DNA of 40,645 nucleotides from Syntrophobacterales bacterium (GTDB lineage Bacteria; Desulfobacterota; Syntrophorhabdia; Syntrophorhabdales; WCHB1-27). The notes below the pieces were generated by a model, which saw nothing but the letters and a program-made list of their open reading frames with translations, searched no databases and had not been told where the DNA came from. Location of the stretch: the NCBI GenBank assembly GCA_017881765.1, contig JADGQN010000001.1:1-40645 (forward strand), written 5' to 3'. Positions 7,952-15,584 of the stretch are shown here, one piece after another. A program made the position numbers and the translations under genes. Within the stretch, counting starts at the first letter, position 1. Each line of letters starts with the position of its first letter.

Positions 7952-8146
7952 TTACACGGTAATGTCAATCGTTCCTTGTTTTTCCGAATCCTCTTTCTCG
8001 GCCTCCTGTGCGGTGAATCGTTTCGAACGGTCCTCACGGCCTTTCTCGCCGTCCCGTTCGCGCCGCCTGTCGATGCCTGAGAGCCGTACCTTCCTGTCCA
8101 TTGAAAGGATCTTTGGAATAAGATCAACATCAAATAGCCCCGCCAT
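7952..8146 (-). CDS. Small charged protein of unknown function, last gene of the chemotaxis unit
   Basis: A 64-residue product that I do not recognise. It has a perfect AAGGAGG ribosome binding site 5 bases before its ATG, which is the main reason to call it real. The N-terminal 30 residues (MAGLFDVDLIPKILSMDRKV) look structured; the rest is Arg/Glu/Lys-rich and probably disordered. No signal peptide or membrane segment is present. It lies 67 bases after cheW in the same direction, which suggests a chemotaxis or motility accessory role, by inference only. A longer overlapping frame (7912-8133) is a shadow. Confidence 0.72.
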   Translation of the reverse strand: MAGLFDVDLIPKILSMDRKVRLSGIDRRRERDGEKGREDRSKRFTAQEAEKEDSEKQGTIDITV

Positions 8147-8213
8147 GGGAACCTCCTTCGACCCCGGAAGTCAGTTTATGTCCTGCTGTGTCCGGGCCGT
8201 TCTGGTAGTTCAC

Positions 8214-8666
8214 TCAATCAGGAGCAATCCCTCCTGCCGCCAAAAACATCTTTTGAAGATTCAGCAGGATGAGAAGCCTGTCGTCCACCTTACCGACACC
8301 GCCGACATAGTCCGCATCCAATGCTCCTGCAAAGGTTGGCGGTGCCTCGACTGCACTTTCGGGCAACCTCACCACTTCCGACACGGAATCGACGAGAAAT
8401 CCCGCGACCAGCCCCCCGATCTCGATCACCATGATCCTGCTTTGCTTGTCGGCCGCCCTCGCCTGAAAGCCGAGCAGTCTTCTCAAATCGACCACCGGGA
8501 TGATCTTTCCCCGCAAGTTCATGACTCCCTGGACGTGAGAGGGCGCATTGGGAATCCGTGTGAGCTCAACGGCCCTGTTAATCTCCTGGACGCTCGCAAT
8601 ATCGACCGCAAACTCCTCGGCGTCAATCTTGAACGCTACAAGCTCTCGTATGTGTCCGTCAGCCAC
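8214..8666 (-). CDS. cheW: CheW, chemotaxis coupling protein
   Basis: Couples receptors to CheA at the inner membrane array. The 150 residues form one CheW domain: LVAFKIDAEEFAVDIASVQEI (about 9-29), RIPNAPSHVQGVMNLRGKIIPVVDLRRLLG (about 37-66) and the C-terminal VDDRLLILLNLQKM. The start is a GTG with GAGGAC 5 bases upstream. That ribosome binding site directly abuts the end of palindromic repeat C. A second cheW begins at the right edge of the window, so the genome has at least two. Confidence 0.95.
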   Translation of the reverse strand: MADGHIRELVAFKIDAEEFAVDIASVQEINRAVELTRIPNAPSHVQGVMNLRGKIIPVVDLRRLLGFQARAADKQSRIMVIEIGGLVAGFLVDSVSEVVRLPESAVEAPPTFAGALDADYVGGVGKVDDRLLILLNLQKMFLAAGGIAPD

Positions 8667-8671
8667 CGTAC

Positions 8672-8677
8672 GTCCTC
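8672..8677 (-). promoter_or_regulatory. Ribosome binding site of cheW, abutting repeat C
   Basis: GAGGAC lies 5 bases before the GTG start of cheW. The next base upstream (8678) is the terminal base of repeat C, so the repeat would be a hairpin directly against the ribosome binding site if it is transcribed in the leader. Confidence 0.7.
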
Positions 8678-8800
8678 ATACCAAGTTGCCTTCATTCATA
8701 TAGCTTCGTTGCCTGCGGAGGCGACTCCGACGTACTATAAGTACGCCTCCGTCGCTATCCTCCTGGTGGCCTTGCTCTATTTTTGAATGCAACATGGTAT
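8678..8800. repeat. Palindromic repeat copy C, upstream of cheW
   Basis: A 123-bp element with 12-bp ends matching at 11 positions (ATACCAAGTTGC / GCAACATGGTAT) and a central palindrome (CGACGTAC / GTACG). It shares the end sequence, the GCCTTCA and CTTCGTTG blocks and the central palindrome with copies A and B, but has diverged between them. Copy D is its closer relative, in reverse orientation. It lies between a possible sigma-28 promoter and the cheW ribosome binding site. Confidence 0.9.
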
Positions 8801-8815
8801 AACCCTCTAAACGGA

Positions 8816-8842
8816 TAATCGCTTACCTGTTGAAAAACTTAA
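8816..8842 (-). promoter_or_regulatory. Possible sigma-28 promoter of cheW and the small ORF
   Basis: The minus strand reads TTAAGTTT, 11 bases, then AGCGATTA. The -35 block is identical to that of the cheY promoter; the -10 block matches the FliA consensus at 5 of 8 positions. The spacing is exact. If active, transcription would start near 8809 and repeat C would be the whole leader. This would let cheW be made independently of cheA. Confidence 0.45.
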
Positions 8843-8940
8843 ACATTTCATGCAAAAAGTATGCTTAACCAATGAAAATGTATCCGGTTTGTTCGACCTG
8901 AGTCTCTTCTCGGGGTTAGAACGTGTGAAGCCACCCTTTA

Positions 8941-9010
8941 CGTCATTCCGGCGAACGCCGGAATCCAGATTCTGCAAGGATTTCTGGACCCCGGTTTTCA
9001 CCGGCGTGAC
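8941..9010. repeat. CGTCATTCCGG-type palindromic repeat
   Basis: A 70-bp element with inverted ends (CGTCATTCCGGCG / CACCGGCGTGACG). It has an inner palindrome (TTCCGGCGAACGCCGGAA) and the ATCCAGA / TCTGGA blocks seen in a widespread bacterial intergenic repeat class. It lies downstream of cheA and carries no gene. The 100 bases between it and the cheA stop hold only a 21-bp block (9076-9096) that recurs in repeat D. Confidence 0.85.
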
Positions 9011-9075
9011 GACATGAGAGTGCCCGCACTTTCGCAGGTAGATGCTAGAATATCCGGTCTTCGTCTGTACCCCGG

Positions 9076-9096
9076 TAGCGAAGCATCCTGTAAGGA
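9076..9096. repeat. Short repeat shared with composite repeat D
   Basis: A 21-base block containing AAGCATCCTGTAAGGA is identical to 29197-29217 inside repeat D. A variant (GCGTCCTGTAAGGACG) occurs again in D near 29262. It therefore seems to be a second small repeat that can insert into, or be carried by, the larger element. Confidence 0.7.
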
Positions 9097-9118
9097 ACCC
9101 TTGACCCGTGACCCTGTC

Positions 9119-10879
9119 TTAGGCAGCGAAATGTTGCTTGCCGAAGTGCTCAACAATGCGTGCAAGGTCGAGTATCAGGACGACTCTGCCGTCACCACGG
9201 ATAGTGGCGCCGGCTATCCATGGTACGCCCTTCAGAAATTCGCCGAGCGACTTGATGACCACTTCCTCCTCACCGACTACGGAGCCCACACGTATTCCTA
9301 TGGGTCTTCCAGGCGTTTTGCAGAGTATGACCGAGCGTTCTTCAACCGGGTCTGACGGGCAGGAGACGATATCAGAGAGCCTCACGAGCGGAACGGTCAA
9401 TTCTCGCAGGACCAGCAGCTCATGGCCTTGAACCGTTTTGACCAGTGCCTCTCTTGGCTTGATTACTTCGAGTACGACATCGAGTGGAATAGCGTAAAAC
9501 TCGCTACCCACGCTGACAAGAAGGGCTTTGATGATGGCCAGAGTCAGGGGCAAGGTGATAGTAAGTTTCGTAAATTCTCCTTCTTTCGACTCTACGTAAA
9601 CCTGACCATTCATCCGTTCAATGTTCGTCTTGACCACATCCATACCCACACCCCTGCCCGAAACGGACGTCAGCTCCTTTGCCGTGCTAAAACCCGGGAC
9701 AAAGATATAGTTGATCGCTTCTCCTGTGCTGAGCCTCTCAACCTCACCGGCCTGCAGGAGTCCTTTTTCCATGATTTTCGCCTTGATCGCCCTGACGTCC
9801 ATCCCCTTGCCATCATCCAGAATCTCTATAGCCACCTGGTTGCCCTCATACCGGGCTTTAACCGCGACAACCCCTCTCGTCGCCTTACCTTTCCTCCTAC
9901 GTTCTTCCGGTGGCTCAATGCCGTGATCGATTGAGTTTCGCATGATGTGAGTCAGAGGATCGTGGAGGGTCTCGATCAGGGACTTGTCCAGCTCTGTTTC
10001 ACCACCTTCGATAATCAGCCGCACCTCTTTGCCGGACATCGAACAGAGGTCCCGGACAAGCCTCGGCACCTTGTTGAAGAGTCTGCTTATGGGCACGAGG
10101 CGCGCTCTCATGACTGCCGCCTGCAGATTATTCGTGATCGTCTCGATATGGTTCGTTCCGTCCGCAAGGCTCTCCAGTGCCGGGCGTGCGGTTTCACCAT
10201 CCTTAAAAAGAGCGTTCAACAGCATGAGCCTGTTCTTACCGATCACCAGCTCACCGACCAGGTTCATCAATTCGTCGAGTTTTCTCACCTCCACCCGCAC
10301 CGTCTGCTCTTTCTTCGGCATCGTGCTAAGCAGCTGCTCATCTTCGCCGGCACCGTGCTCCTGTGGCCCGTCTTGTTTGATTGCCTCAAACCCGTCCGGT
10401 TCTATGGCGATCTCTCGCTTCAGATCTGTTCCATGTCCTTGTGCGCGCTCGCGCGGGACAGTCTTGGGGGTTTGGTCCTTTTTTTCCTGAATGGTTCTCA
10501 GTTCAGCAAGCAGATGTTCTACGTCTCTAGCTTCCTTGCCCTGCGAACTGATGTCTTCAACGAGCAGTCTCATTACGTCGAGTGACTTGAGAATGAGATT
10601 GATAACGTCAGGACTAAGCCCCAGGTCCCCTTTTCGCACCTTGCTCAGCACGTCCTCGGTCTTGTGGGCGAGGGCTGATAGCGTGGTGAAGCCCAGGAAT
10701 CCTGACGTGCCCTTGATGGTGTGTACGGTTCTGAATACACTGTTGATGGTCTGAGTGGAGGGCTCTTCCTCCAATCTGACGATGTCACGTATGGCTGTGT
10801 CTACCAGCTCGACGGACTCAGTGATGAACTCGCCTATGATCTCCTGAAGCTCCTCCTGGTCAATCGGTTGATCTTCCAT
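9119..10879 (-). CDS. cheA: CheA, chemotaxis histidine kinase lacking a P2 domain
   Basis: Cytoplasmic kinase that phosphorylates CheY and CheB. Domains in order over 586 residues: HPt/P1 with the phospho-acceptor His53 (TVHTIKGTSGFLGF); a linker of roughly 60 residues rich in charged residues and Gln where P2 usually sits; P3 dimerisation (DELMNLVGELVIGKNR); P4 ATP-binding domain with N box (HIMRNSIDHGIEPPEERR), G1 (DDGKGMD) and G2 (GRGVGMDVVKTNIE); and C-terminal CheW-like P5. Start chosen at 10879 (ATG, GGGAG 7 bases upstream) rather than a TTG at 10906. It follows cheR by 42 bases. Absence of P2 would mean direct P1-CheY transfer without a docking domain. Confidence 0.96.
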   Translation of the reverse strand: MEDQPIDQEELQEIIGEFITESVELVDTAIRDIVRLEEEPSTQTINSVFRTVHTIKGTSGFLGFTTLSALAHKTEDVLSKVRKGDLGLSPDVINLILKSLDVMRLLVEDISSQGKEARDVEHLLAELRTIQEKKDQTPKTVPRERAQGHGTDLKREIAIEPDGFEAIKQDGPQEHGAGEDEQLLSTMPKKEQTVRVEVRKLDELMNLVGELVIGKNRLMLLNALFKDGETARPALESLADGTNHIETITNNLQAAVMRARLVPISRLFNKVPRLVRDLCSMSGKEVRLIIEGGETELDKSLIETLHDPLTHIMRNSIDHGIEPPEERRRKGKATRGVVAVKARYEGNQVAIEILDDGKGMDVRAIKAKIMEKGLLQAGEVERLSTGEAINYIFVPGFSTAKELTSVSGRGVGMDVVKTNIERMNGQVYVESKEGEFTKLTITLPLTLAIIKALLVSVGSEFYAIPLDVVLEVIKPREALVKTVQGHELLVLRELTVPLVRLSDIVSCPSDPVEERSVILCKTPGRPIGIRVGSVVGEEEVVIKSLGEFLKGVPWIAGATIRGDGRVVLILDLARIVEHFGKQHFAA

Positions 10880-10921
10880 CACCGCGCTCCCTGAGCAAAG
10901 ACTCAATGCCTGAAACTTTTC

Positions 10922-11749
10922 TCACTCTGCGCCTTTCTGATAAACAATGGTTCCCGGCAGAGCGATCGGCTTCAACGCCTTCGAAACCGGATAAAGAGAC
11001 TCAGAATGGCCGAGGAAGAGGTACCCCCCGGACTTCAGGACATCGTGGAGATGATTAGCGACCTTTTTCTTCATACCTTCATCAAAGTAAATCAACACAT
11101 TCCGGCAGAAGACAATATCCGTCTTTCCCAACTTCCGGTATGCTTTTGTGTCGTTCAGGTTCATGAATTCAAACTTCACCCGCCCCTTGACCGAGTCGTT
11201 GATGGCATAACCGTTGTTTACTTTAGTGAAATACTTATCCTTGATTGGCGCATCCACGTGGCGCATAGCGTAGTTGTTGAAAATGGCTGTTTCCGCGGAG
11301 AGAAGCGCCTTCTTGCTTATGTCGGTTCCGATGATCGCAAAAGGGTGCGTCTCACGCAGTGCCTCCATCTCTTCAAGGATGATGATTGCGATAGTGTACG
11401 GTTCCTCTCCGGTGGAACAACCAGCGCTCCAAACCCTTAGTGTCTCTGACCGGTTGTCCGGGCTGAGGTATTCGGAGCGCAGAATCGACTTCAGCATTTC
11501 CAGCTGCGGCGGGTTTCTGAAAAAGCTCGTTTCGTTGGTGGTCACAACGTCGAAAAGGCTGAAAAGTTCCTCTGCCGCCCTTTCCCCGTACCGGAGGTAA
11601 TAGTAGTAATCCTCAAAGGTTGAGAGGTTCAGTTCAGCCAGCCGGTTCTTCAGTCTGTTTTCCAGCAGATAAGCCTTGTTGTCGGAGAAATATATTCCGG
11701 ACTTCTCGTAGACGAGATCACGTAAAGAAATGAACTCTTCACGTCTCAT
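10922..11749 (-). CDS. cheR: CheR, chemoreceptor glutamate methyltransferase
   Basis: Methylates receptor glutamates with S-adenosylmethionine, setting adaptation opposite CheB. The 275 residues carry the all-alpha CheR N-domain (about 1-70) and then the methyltransferase fold with SAM motif WSAGCSTGEEPYT (near 108-120), VTTNETSFFRNPPQ before it, and FCRNVLIYFD (near 212-221). Length is standard. Its start overlaps the stop of the HEAT-repeat gene by 4 bases (ATGA), so translation is coupled. Confidence 0.96.
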   Translation of the reverse strand: MRREEFISLRDLVYEKSGIYFSDNKAYLLENRLKNRLAELNLSTFEDYYYYLRYGERAAEELFSLFDVVTTNETSFFRNPPQLEMLKSILRSEYLSPDNRSETLRVWSAGCSTGEEPYTIAIIILEEMEALRETHPFAIIGTDISKKALLSAETAIFNNYAMRHVDAPIKDKYFTKVNNGYAINDSVKGRVKFEFMNLNDTKAYRKLGKTDIVFCRNVLIYFDEGMKKKVANHLHDVLKSGGYLFLGHSESLYPVSKALKPIALPGTIVYQKGAE

Positions 11750-12777
11750 GGCGATACCACTCGCTTTCTCTGTTTGAGTTGTTTGACTGCCGCGCCGGCA
11801 ACAGACCGGAGGGCCACATCTTGATTTTTCGTGAAGGGTTTAATGTGAGAGATGGCGGCAGGATCACCGAGGTCTGAGAGGGCCTTGATGCTGCCAATTT
11901 TTATGAGGGTGTTTTCGTCACCAAGGCCGCCGACGAAAACATCAAATAATGCGTGGTCTTTAAATACAGCCAGCCCGGTAAGCACCTCGTATCGCGCCCA
12001 GGAGTCTCGGCCGGCATCTGAAAAGAGGCGAACCAGCTGATCCTTAAAGGTGTCCAATTTTGTTTCTCTGATCACCCTGAGCAGTTCATGGAGGGCTGGC
12101 TGCTCCACAAAAAGCCTGTTAAGAATTTCCAGATATCGGTCGTCTCTTTCGAGGAGCCTGCCGGCTGCGTAAATGGCGCTCCGCATGACCGCTTCTTGCG
12201 GATCGGCAAGGAGTGCCTTCATCATCGTGAACGACCTTTCCTTGTCCAGATGATCCATCGCCGTAAGTGCAACCTTTTTGTCCTCGCCGGAGCCTTGAGC
12301 AACCAAGGACTCAACAAGTGCCGTTGCCCCGCCGATATCCAGGCTGACAAGTGCCTGAAGCGCCTTTCTTCGCACGTCGAGGAAGCCGACCTTGGCCAGA
12401 TCAAGGATTTCAGGTGCAAGACCATCTAGGCCAAGCATGGCCGAAGCGAGTGCCGCATCGCCCTGCACGTGCCCGTCTTCGTCAGAAAGAGCCTTTTTGA
12501 GCAGAGTGTTGCCGCCACCTTCAAGGATGTTGGGCAGCTGGCGTATGATCTCTCTTTTAAGATCGAGAGGCGCGTCGGAGAAGACTCGGTATAGCGACTC
12601 TTCACGCGGGTCCCCGGTCGCCCCCTCCCGCGGCAAAGCCACCGGAGCCTGCCGCACCCGCAGGCGGGTACCCGGCTCGCCGTGCTCGCTAGATAGATTT
12701 CCACGGGTGTTGAAATCTATTCTTTCCTTCTCTTTCTCTTTGCCCTTTTTCCGGCCGGCCGTTTGCGCTTGTTTCAT
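11746..12777 (-). CDS. HEAT-repeat protein embedded between cheB and cheR
   Basis: A 343-residue soluble protein, function unknown. After a charged, probably disordered N-terminus (about 1-65, Lys/Arg/Glu-rich), residues 70-335 form repeated paired helices of HEAT type (for example KVGFLDVRRKALQALVSLD, EAVMRSAIYAAGRLLE, NTLIKIGSIKALSDLGDPAA). No catalytic motif is visible. It overlaps cheB upstream and cheR downstream by 4 bases each, so it is locked into the adaptation enzyme operon and is likely a scaffold or regulator of CheB/CheR or the array, by inference. Residues about 34-46 are encoded by a GGTACCC-containing repeat also found at 14760 and 29283, perhaps another repeat taken into coding sequence. 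Confidence 0.88.
   Translation of the reverse strand: MKQAQTAGRKKGKEKEKERIDFNTRGNLSSEHGEPGTRLRVRQAPVALPREGATGDPREESLYRVFSDAPLDLKREIIRQLPNILEGGGNTLLKKALSDEDGHVQGDAALASAMLGLDGLAPEILDLAKVGFLDVRRKALQALVSLDIGGATALVESLVAQGSGEDKKVALTAMDHLDKERSFTMMKALLADPQEAVMRSAIYAAGRLLERDDRYLEILNRLFVEQPALHELLRVIRETKLDTFKDQLVRLFSDAGRDSWARYEVLTGLAVFKDHALFDVFVGGLGDENTLIKIGSIKALSDLGDPAAISHIKPFTKNQDVALRSVAGAAVKQLKQRKRVVSP
12656..12675. repeat. Hairpin-GGTACCCG repeat inside the HEAT-repeat gene
   Basis: ACCCGCAGGCGGGTACCCGG forms a small hairpin (ACCCGC/GCGGGT) followed by ACCCG. The same plan occurs at 14760-14776 and 29283-29303. It falls in the disordered N-terminal part of the HEAT-repeat protein and keeps the frame. 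Confidence 0.5.
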
Positions 12778-13805
12778 AGTACTCGTATGATCTCCTCCAC
12801 GATCTTCTGCAGAGGAACTACTGAATTCGCCAACTCCGCCTCAACCACAGCTTTCGGCATGCCATAGACAGCCGAGGTTTCTTCGTCCTGAGCAATCACG
12901 TAACCATTCCTCGCCCGTACATCCCTGACGCCACTCAATCCGTCGGTACCCATTCCTGTCAGGATAACGGCTATCGTCTTCGATTCATAAACCTTGGCGA
13001 TGCCGGAAAGAAGCAGATCGACGGACGGCCTGTACCTACAGGTCTGATCCTCAACGAATTCGACAATCACGTCAGGACCTCTGCGGCGCACACTCATATG
13101 CACGTCACCCGGGGCCAGCAGGGCTACGCCGGCTCTCAGGCTCTCTTTGTTTTCGGCCTCTTTAACCACGATCTGCGTCATAGCATTAAGCCTCTCGGCA
13201 AAGGATTGTGTGAACGCCTTTGGCATGTGCTGGGCTATGGCGATGGGAACCGGAAAGTCCTTTGGCAGGCGGGTAAGGATGTGCTGAAGCGCCGGAGGTC
13301 CGCCGGTCGAGGCGCCCAAAGCCACAATCGCCCGCAGCCCCCTGCCCGGGGCCACAAACGCCAGAGGTTGCTTTGTGCCCCCCTGCCTCAGCAGGAACGA
13401 ACCTATACGCCTTTTGGCTACGGCCTTGACCTTCCGTATCAGTTCTTCCTCAATCCTCGAAATGTTCAGCGCCCCGCCGGAAAGGTCTTTGGGCACAAAG
13501 TCGCAAGCGCCCATCTCGAGAGCGTCAAGCGTCGTTCCCGCTCCCTCCTTTGTTGCCGCGCTCAGCATAATGACGGGTATCGGGTTCCGCGACATGATAT
13601 GTTTGAGAGCTTCCAGTCCGTTCATACGCGGCATTTCAACGTCCATCGTGACTACGTCGGGCTTCAACGCCTCTGCTTTCTCTATAGCCTCCTCTCCGTT
13701 CTGGGCCGTGCCGATCACCTGGATAAACTGGTCCTTACTCAGCATGCGCGAGATGATCCGCCTCATCAGGGCTGAATCATCAACAACCAGAACCCGTATC
13801 ATCAT
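12774..13805 (-). CDS. cheB: CheB, receptor methylesterase/deamidase with receiver domain
   Basis: Removes receptor methyl esters when phosphorylated. The 343 residues contain a receiver domain (Asp9/Asp10, phospho-acceptor Asp55 in TMDVEMP, Lys106 in FVPKD), a linker, and the esterase domain with catalytic Ser166 (GASTGG), His193 (AQHMPKAF) and Asp288 (TGMGTDG). Two ATG codons lie in tandem at the start; either could be used. It begins inside the end of the HDOD gene (26-base overlap) and overlaps the HEAT-repeat gene by 4 bases. Confidence 0.97.
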   Translation of the reverse strand: MMIRVLVVDDSALMRRIISRMLSKDQFIQVIGTAQNGEEAIEKAEALKPDVVTMDVEMPRMNGLEALKHIMSRNPIPVIMLSAATKEGAGTTLDALEMGACDFVPKDLSGGALNISRIEEELIRKVKAVAKRRIGSFLLRQGGTKQPLAFVAPGRGLRAIVALGASTGGPPALQHILTRLPKDFPVPIAIAQHMPKAFTQSFAERLNAMTQIVVKEAENKESLRAGVALLAPGDVHMSVRRRGPDVIVEFVEDQTCRYRPSVDLLLSGIAKVYESKTIAVILTGMGTDGLSGVRDVRARNGYVIAQDEETSAVYGMPKAVVEAELANSVVPLQKIVEEIIRVL

Positions 13806-14685
13806 CGCCTGCGGTGACTTCTATAAGTCCTTTTGCACTTTTGAGGGAATCGTAGGCCGAGGACAGGAATTTTATTTCATCGTGGATTATGACAGCATCG
13901 GTAGATTCGCTCGCTGCCTGGCAGAATTCCCGATGGCGTGCGGCAAAGTCGTCGAAGTTCTCCAGATCGGTGTATATATCGATTCTTTTGGCGAATTGGT
14001 TGGCAAGATGTGTGGCAAAGGCGCTTTCTCTGTTTTGTTGAGCCGCCTCAGGAAGATGGTGGTATCTGACTCCATCGACGATAGCCGAAGGCAGGTTCCA
14101 CAGCTCAAGAAGGGAAGCGCCTACCTGGCCGTGATCCACTGAATAAACCGCCCGTTCGGCCTCAACCGCGGGCATATGCTCTTCCTTAATGAGTGCCAGC
14201 ACTTCCTGCCATTCCTTTTTGAAGTACCGGTACATGATGATTCTGCCTATATCGTGGAGAATGCCGCTGACGTAAACCTCGTTCTGGTCAACGGCAGCTG
14301 TGGCGTAGGCGCCTATCAGCTTTGCAAGGCTGCCGCAGACGATGGCGTGGGTGATGAACAATTTCTTGTTAAAGGTTGTGTCCGCTCCCTGTATCATGCC
14401 CAGGAAGGGCATCTGAAGAACGATATACCCAAGGTGCTCATACCCTATGACAGCTATGGCCCTCTCCATGGTTGTGATGCTCCTGAAACTGCGTGTCCCG
14501 AAATAGGCGGTATTTGCGATCCTCAGGACTTCGCCTGCCATCGAGGGGTCCATATGGCGCGCGAGGTCCGAAGCCGAGCTCATCGGATCAGAGATCAGCG
14601 CGAGGATTTCGCTCACAATCTTCGGGAAGGTGGGCAGAATTTCAATCTGGCGCAATTTCTTTACAATATAGTCCTGGTTGCCCAT
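13780..14685 (-). CDS. HDOD-domain protein heading the chemotaxis operon
   Basis: A 301-residue soluble protein with an HDOD domain (about residues 10-215): FPKIVSEILALISDPMSSASDLARHM, VLRIANTAYFGT, and SGILHDIGRIIMYRYF with an HD dipeptide near 142. HDOD proteins are regulatory relatives of HD phosphohydrolases and often occur beside response regulators and chemotaxis genes; most lack proven enzyme activity. The gene precedes cheB with a 26-base overlap, so it belongs to the same transcript. The C-terminal 80 residues are helical and not recognised. The ribosome binding site is weak. Confidence 0.9.
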   Translation of the reverse strand: MGNQDYIVKKLRQIEILPTFPKIVSEILALISDPMSSASDLARHMDPSMAGEVLRIANTAYFGTRSFRSITTMERAIAVIGYEHLGYIVLQMPFLGMIQGADTTFNKKLFITHAIVCGSLAKLIGAYATAAVDQNEVYVSGILHDIGRIIMYRYFKKEWQEVLALIKEEHMPAVEAERAVYSVDHGQVGASLLELWNLPSAIVDGVRYHHLPEAAQQNRESAFATHLANQFAKRIDIYTDLENFDDFAARHREFCQAASESTDAVIIHDEIKFLSSAYDSLKSAKGLIEVTAGDDDTGSGC

Positions 14686-14840
14686 GTCGTCACATGACCT
14701 TTACCTATTTATCGATCAATTGTGGATTGAGCTTAAACTTTTAGGGGAGGCTCACGCATCCGCACGCGGGTACCCGCTAGCGGGTGAGAACGGAAGGAAT
14801 GGTGTGAGCGGACGGCTTGCGGGTAACTAACCGTGGGAAA
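14686..14840. other. Spacer between fliA and the HDOD gene, with a GGTACCCG hairpin repeat
   Basis: This stretch separates the export/fliA unit from the chemotaxis unit. It contains the hairpin CCGCACGCGGGTACCCG (14760-14776), overlapping the 12-bp palindrome GCGGGTACCCGC and followed by CCCGCTAGCGGG. A sigma-28-like -10 (ATCGATAA, minus strand, 14709-14716) lies just upstream of the HDOD gene but has only a poor -35 block. I see no T-tract terminator. Confidence 0.5.
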
Positions 14841-15584
14841 CTATTTCAGCTTTTTTTTGAGAAAGGTCCTGAGGCTCAAGACTGCCTGGGAATGGATCTG
14901 GGATATTCTCGCTTCCGTGATGCCAAGCACCTCCGCGATCTCTTTCATATTCATGTCCTCATAGTAGTACAAGCTGAGGACCAACTTCTGCTTCTCAGGG
15001 AGCCGGTCGATCTCGCGGCCAAGCAAGCCTTCCAGTTCCCTCATCTCGGCACGCGCTTCAGGGCTGGCCCCCTCCTCTACGACGTACCTGATGATACCCT
15101 CCCGATCCATGCCGGATACCTCGGAGATATCTTCTATACTCAGAACTGAGAGGCTCCCGAAATCCTTGAGCATGATCAGGTAATCGTCGAGGTCGACCTT
15201 CAGTTCCTCGGCCACCTCTTCCTCCCGAGGGTACCGCCCCAGCCGTGCCTCCAGCTTCCTGATCACCTCCTCAAGCTTCTTTGCCTTGGTCCTGGCACTC
15301 CTTGGGAACCAGTCACGTTTGCGGAGTTCATCGATCATCGCTCCCCGGATTCTCAAGTAAGCGAAGGTGTTCAGCTTGATCCCCCTGGTCGCGTCGAACT
15401 TCTCCATGGCCTCGAGCAAACCGAGTACGCCTGAGGAAATGAGATCCTCCGTGATACCATCGTCGTCAAAGCCCCTCGAAACCTTGAAGGCCAAGTGTTT
15501 TATGATGGGAAGGAACTCTTCAATGATCCTCTCCCTGTCGTCAACCTCTTGCTTCCTATAGGCATTTTTCTTAAGCATGCTCAC
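14841..15584 (-). CDS. fliA: FliA, flagellar sigma-28 factor
   Basis: Directs RNA polymerase to late flagellar and chemotaxis promoters. The 247 residues show sigma-70 family regions: 2 (GFDDDGITEDLISSGVLGLLEA; FDATRGIKLNTFAYLRIRGAMIDELRKRDW, the FliA/WhiG pattern, about 63-92), 3 (RLGRYPREEEVAEEL) and 4 (LPEKQKLVLSLYYYEDMNMKEIAEVLGITEARISQIHSQA). The start is GTG overlapping the flhG stop (GTGA); an ATG two codons on is possible. It ends the fliL operon, so its synthesis is tied to the sigma-54 level of the cascade. Confidence 0.97.
   Translation of the reverse strand: MSMLKKNAYRKQEVDDRERIIEEFLPIIKHLAFKVSRGFDDDGITEDLISSGVLGLLEAMEKFDATRGIKLNTFAYLRIRGAMIDELRKRDWFPRSARTKAKKLEEVIRKLEARLGRYPREEEVAEELKVDLDDYLIMLKDFGSLSVLSIEDISEVSGMDREGIIRYVVEEGASPEARAEMRELEGLLGREIDRLPEKQKLVLSLYYYEDMNMKEIAEVLGITEARISQIHSQAVLSLRTFLKKKLK

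Noticed and set aside
9014..9355. Plus-strand open frames over cheA and similar frames over most flagellar genes
   Set aside because: They are antisense shadows of high-confidence genes, with no family resemblance.
14709..14735. Sigma-28 promoter for the HDOD gene
   Set aside because: The -10 (ATCGATAA) is acceptable but the block at the right -35 distance matches only about half of the consensus; kept only as a remark in the spacer entry.
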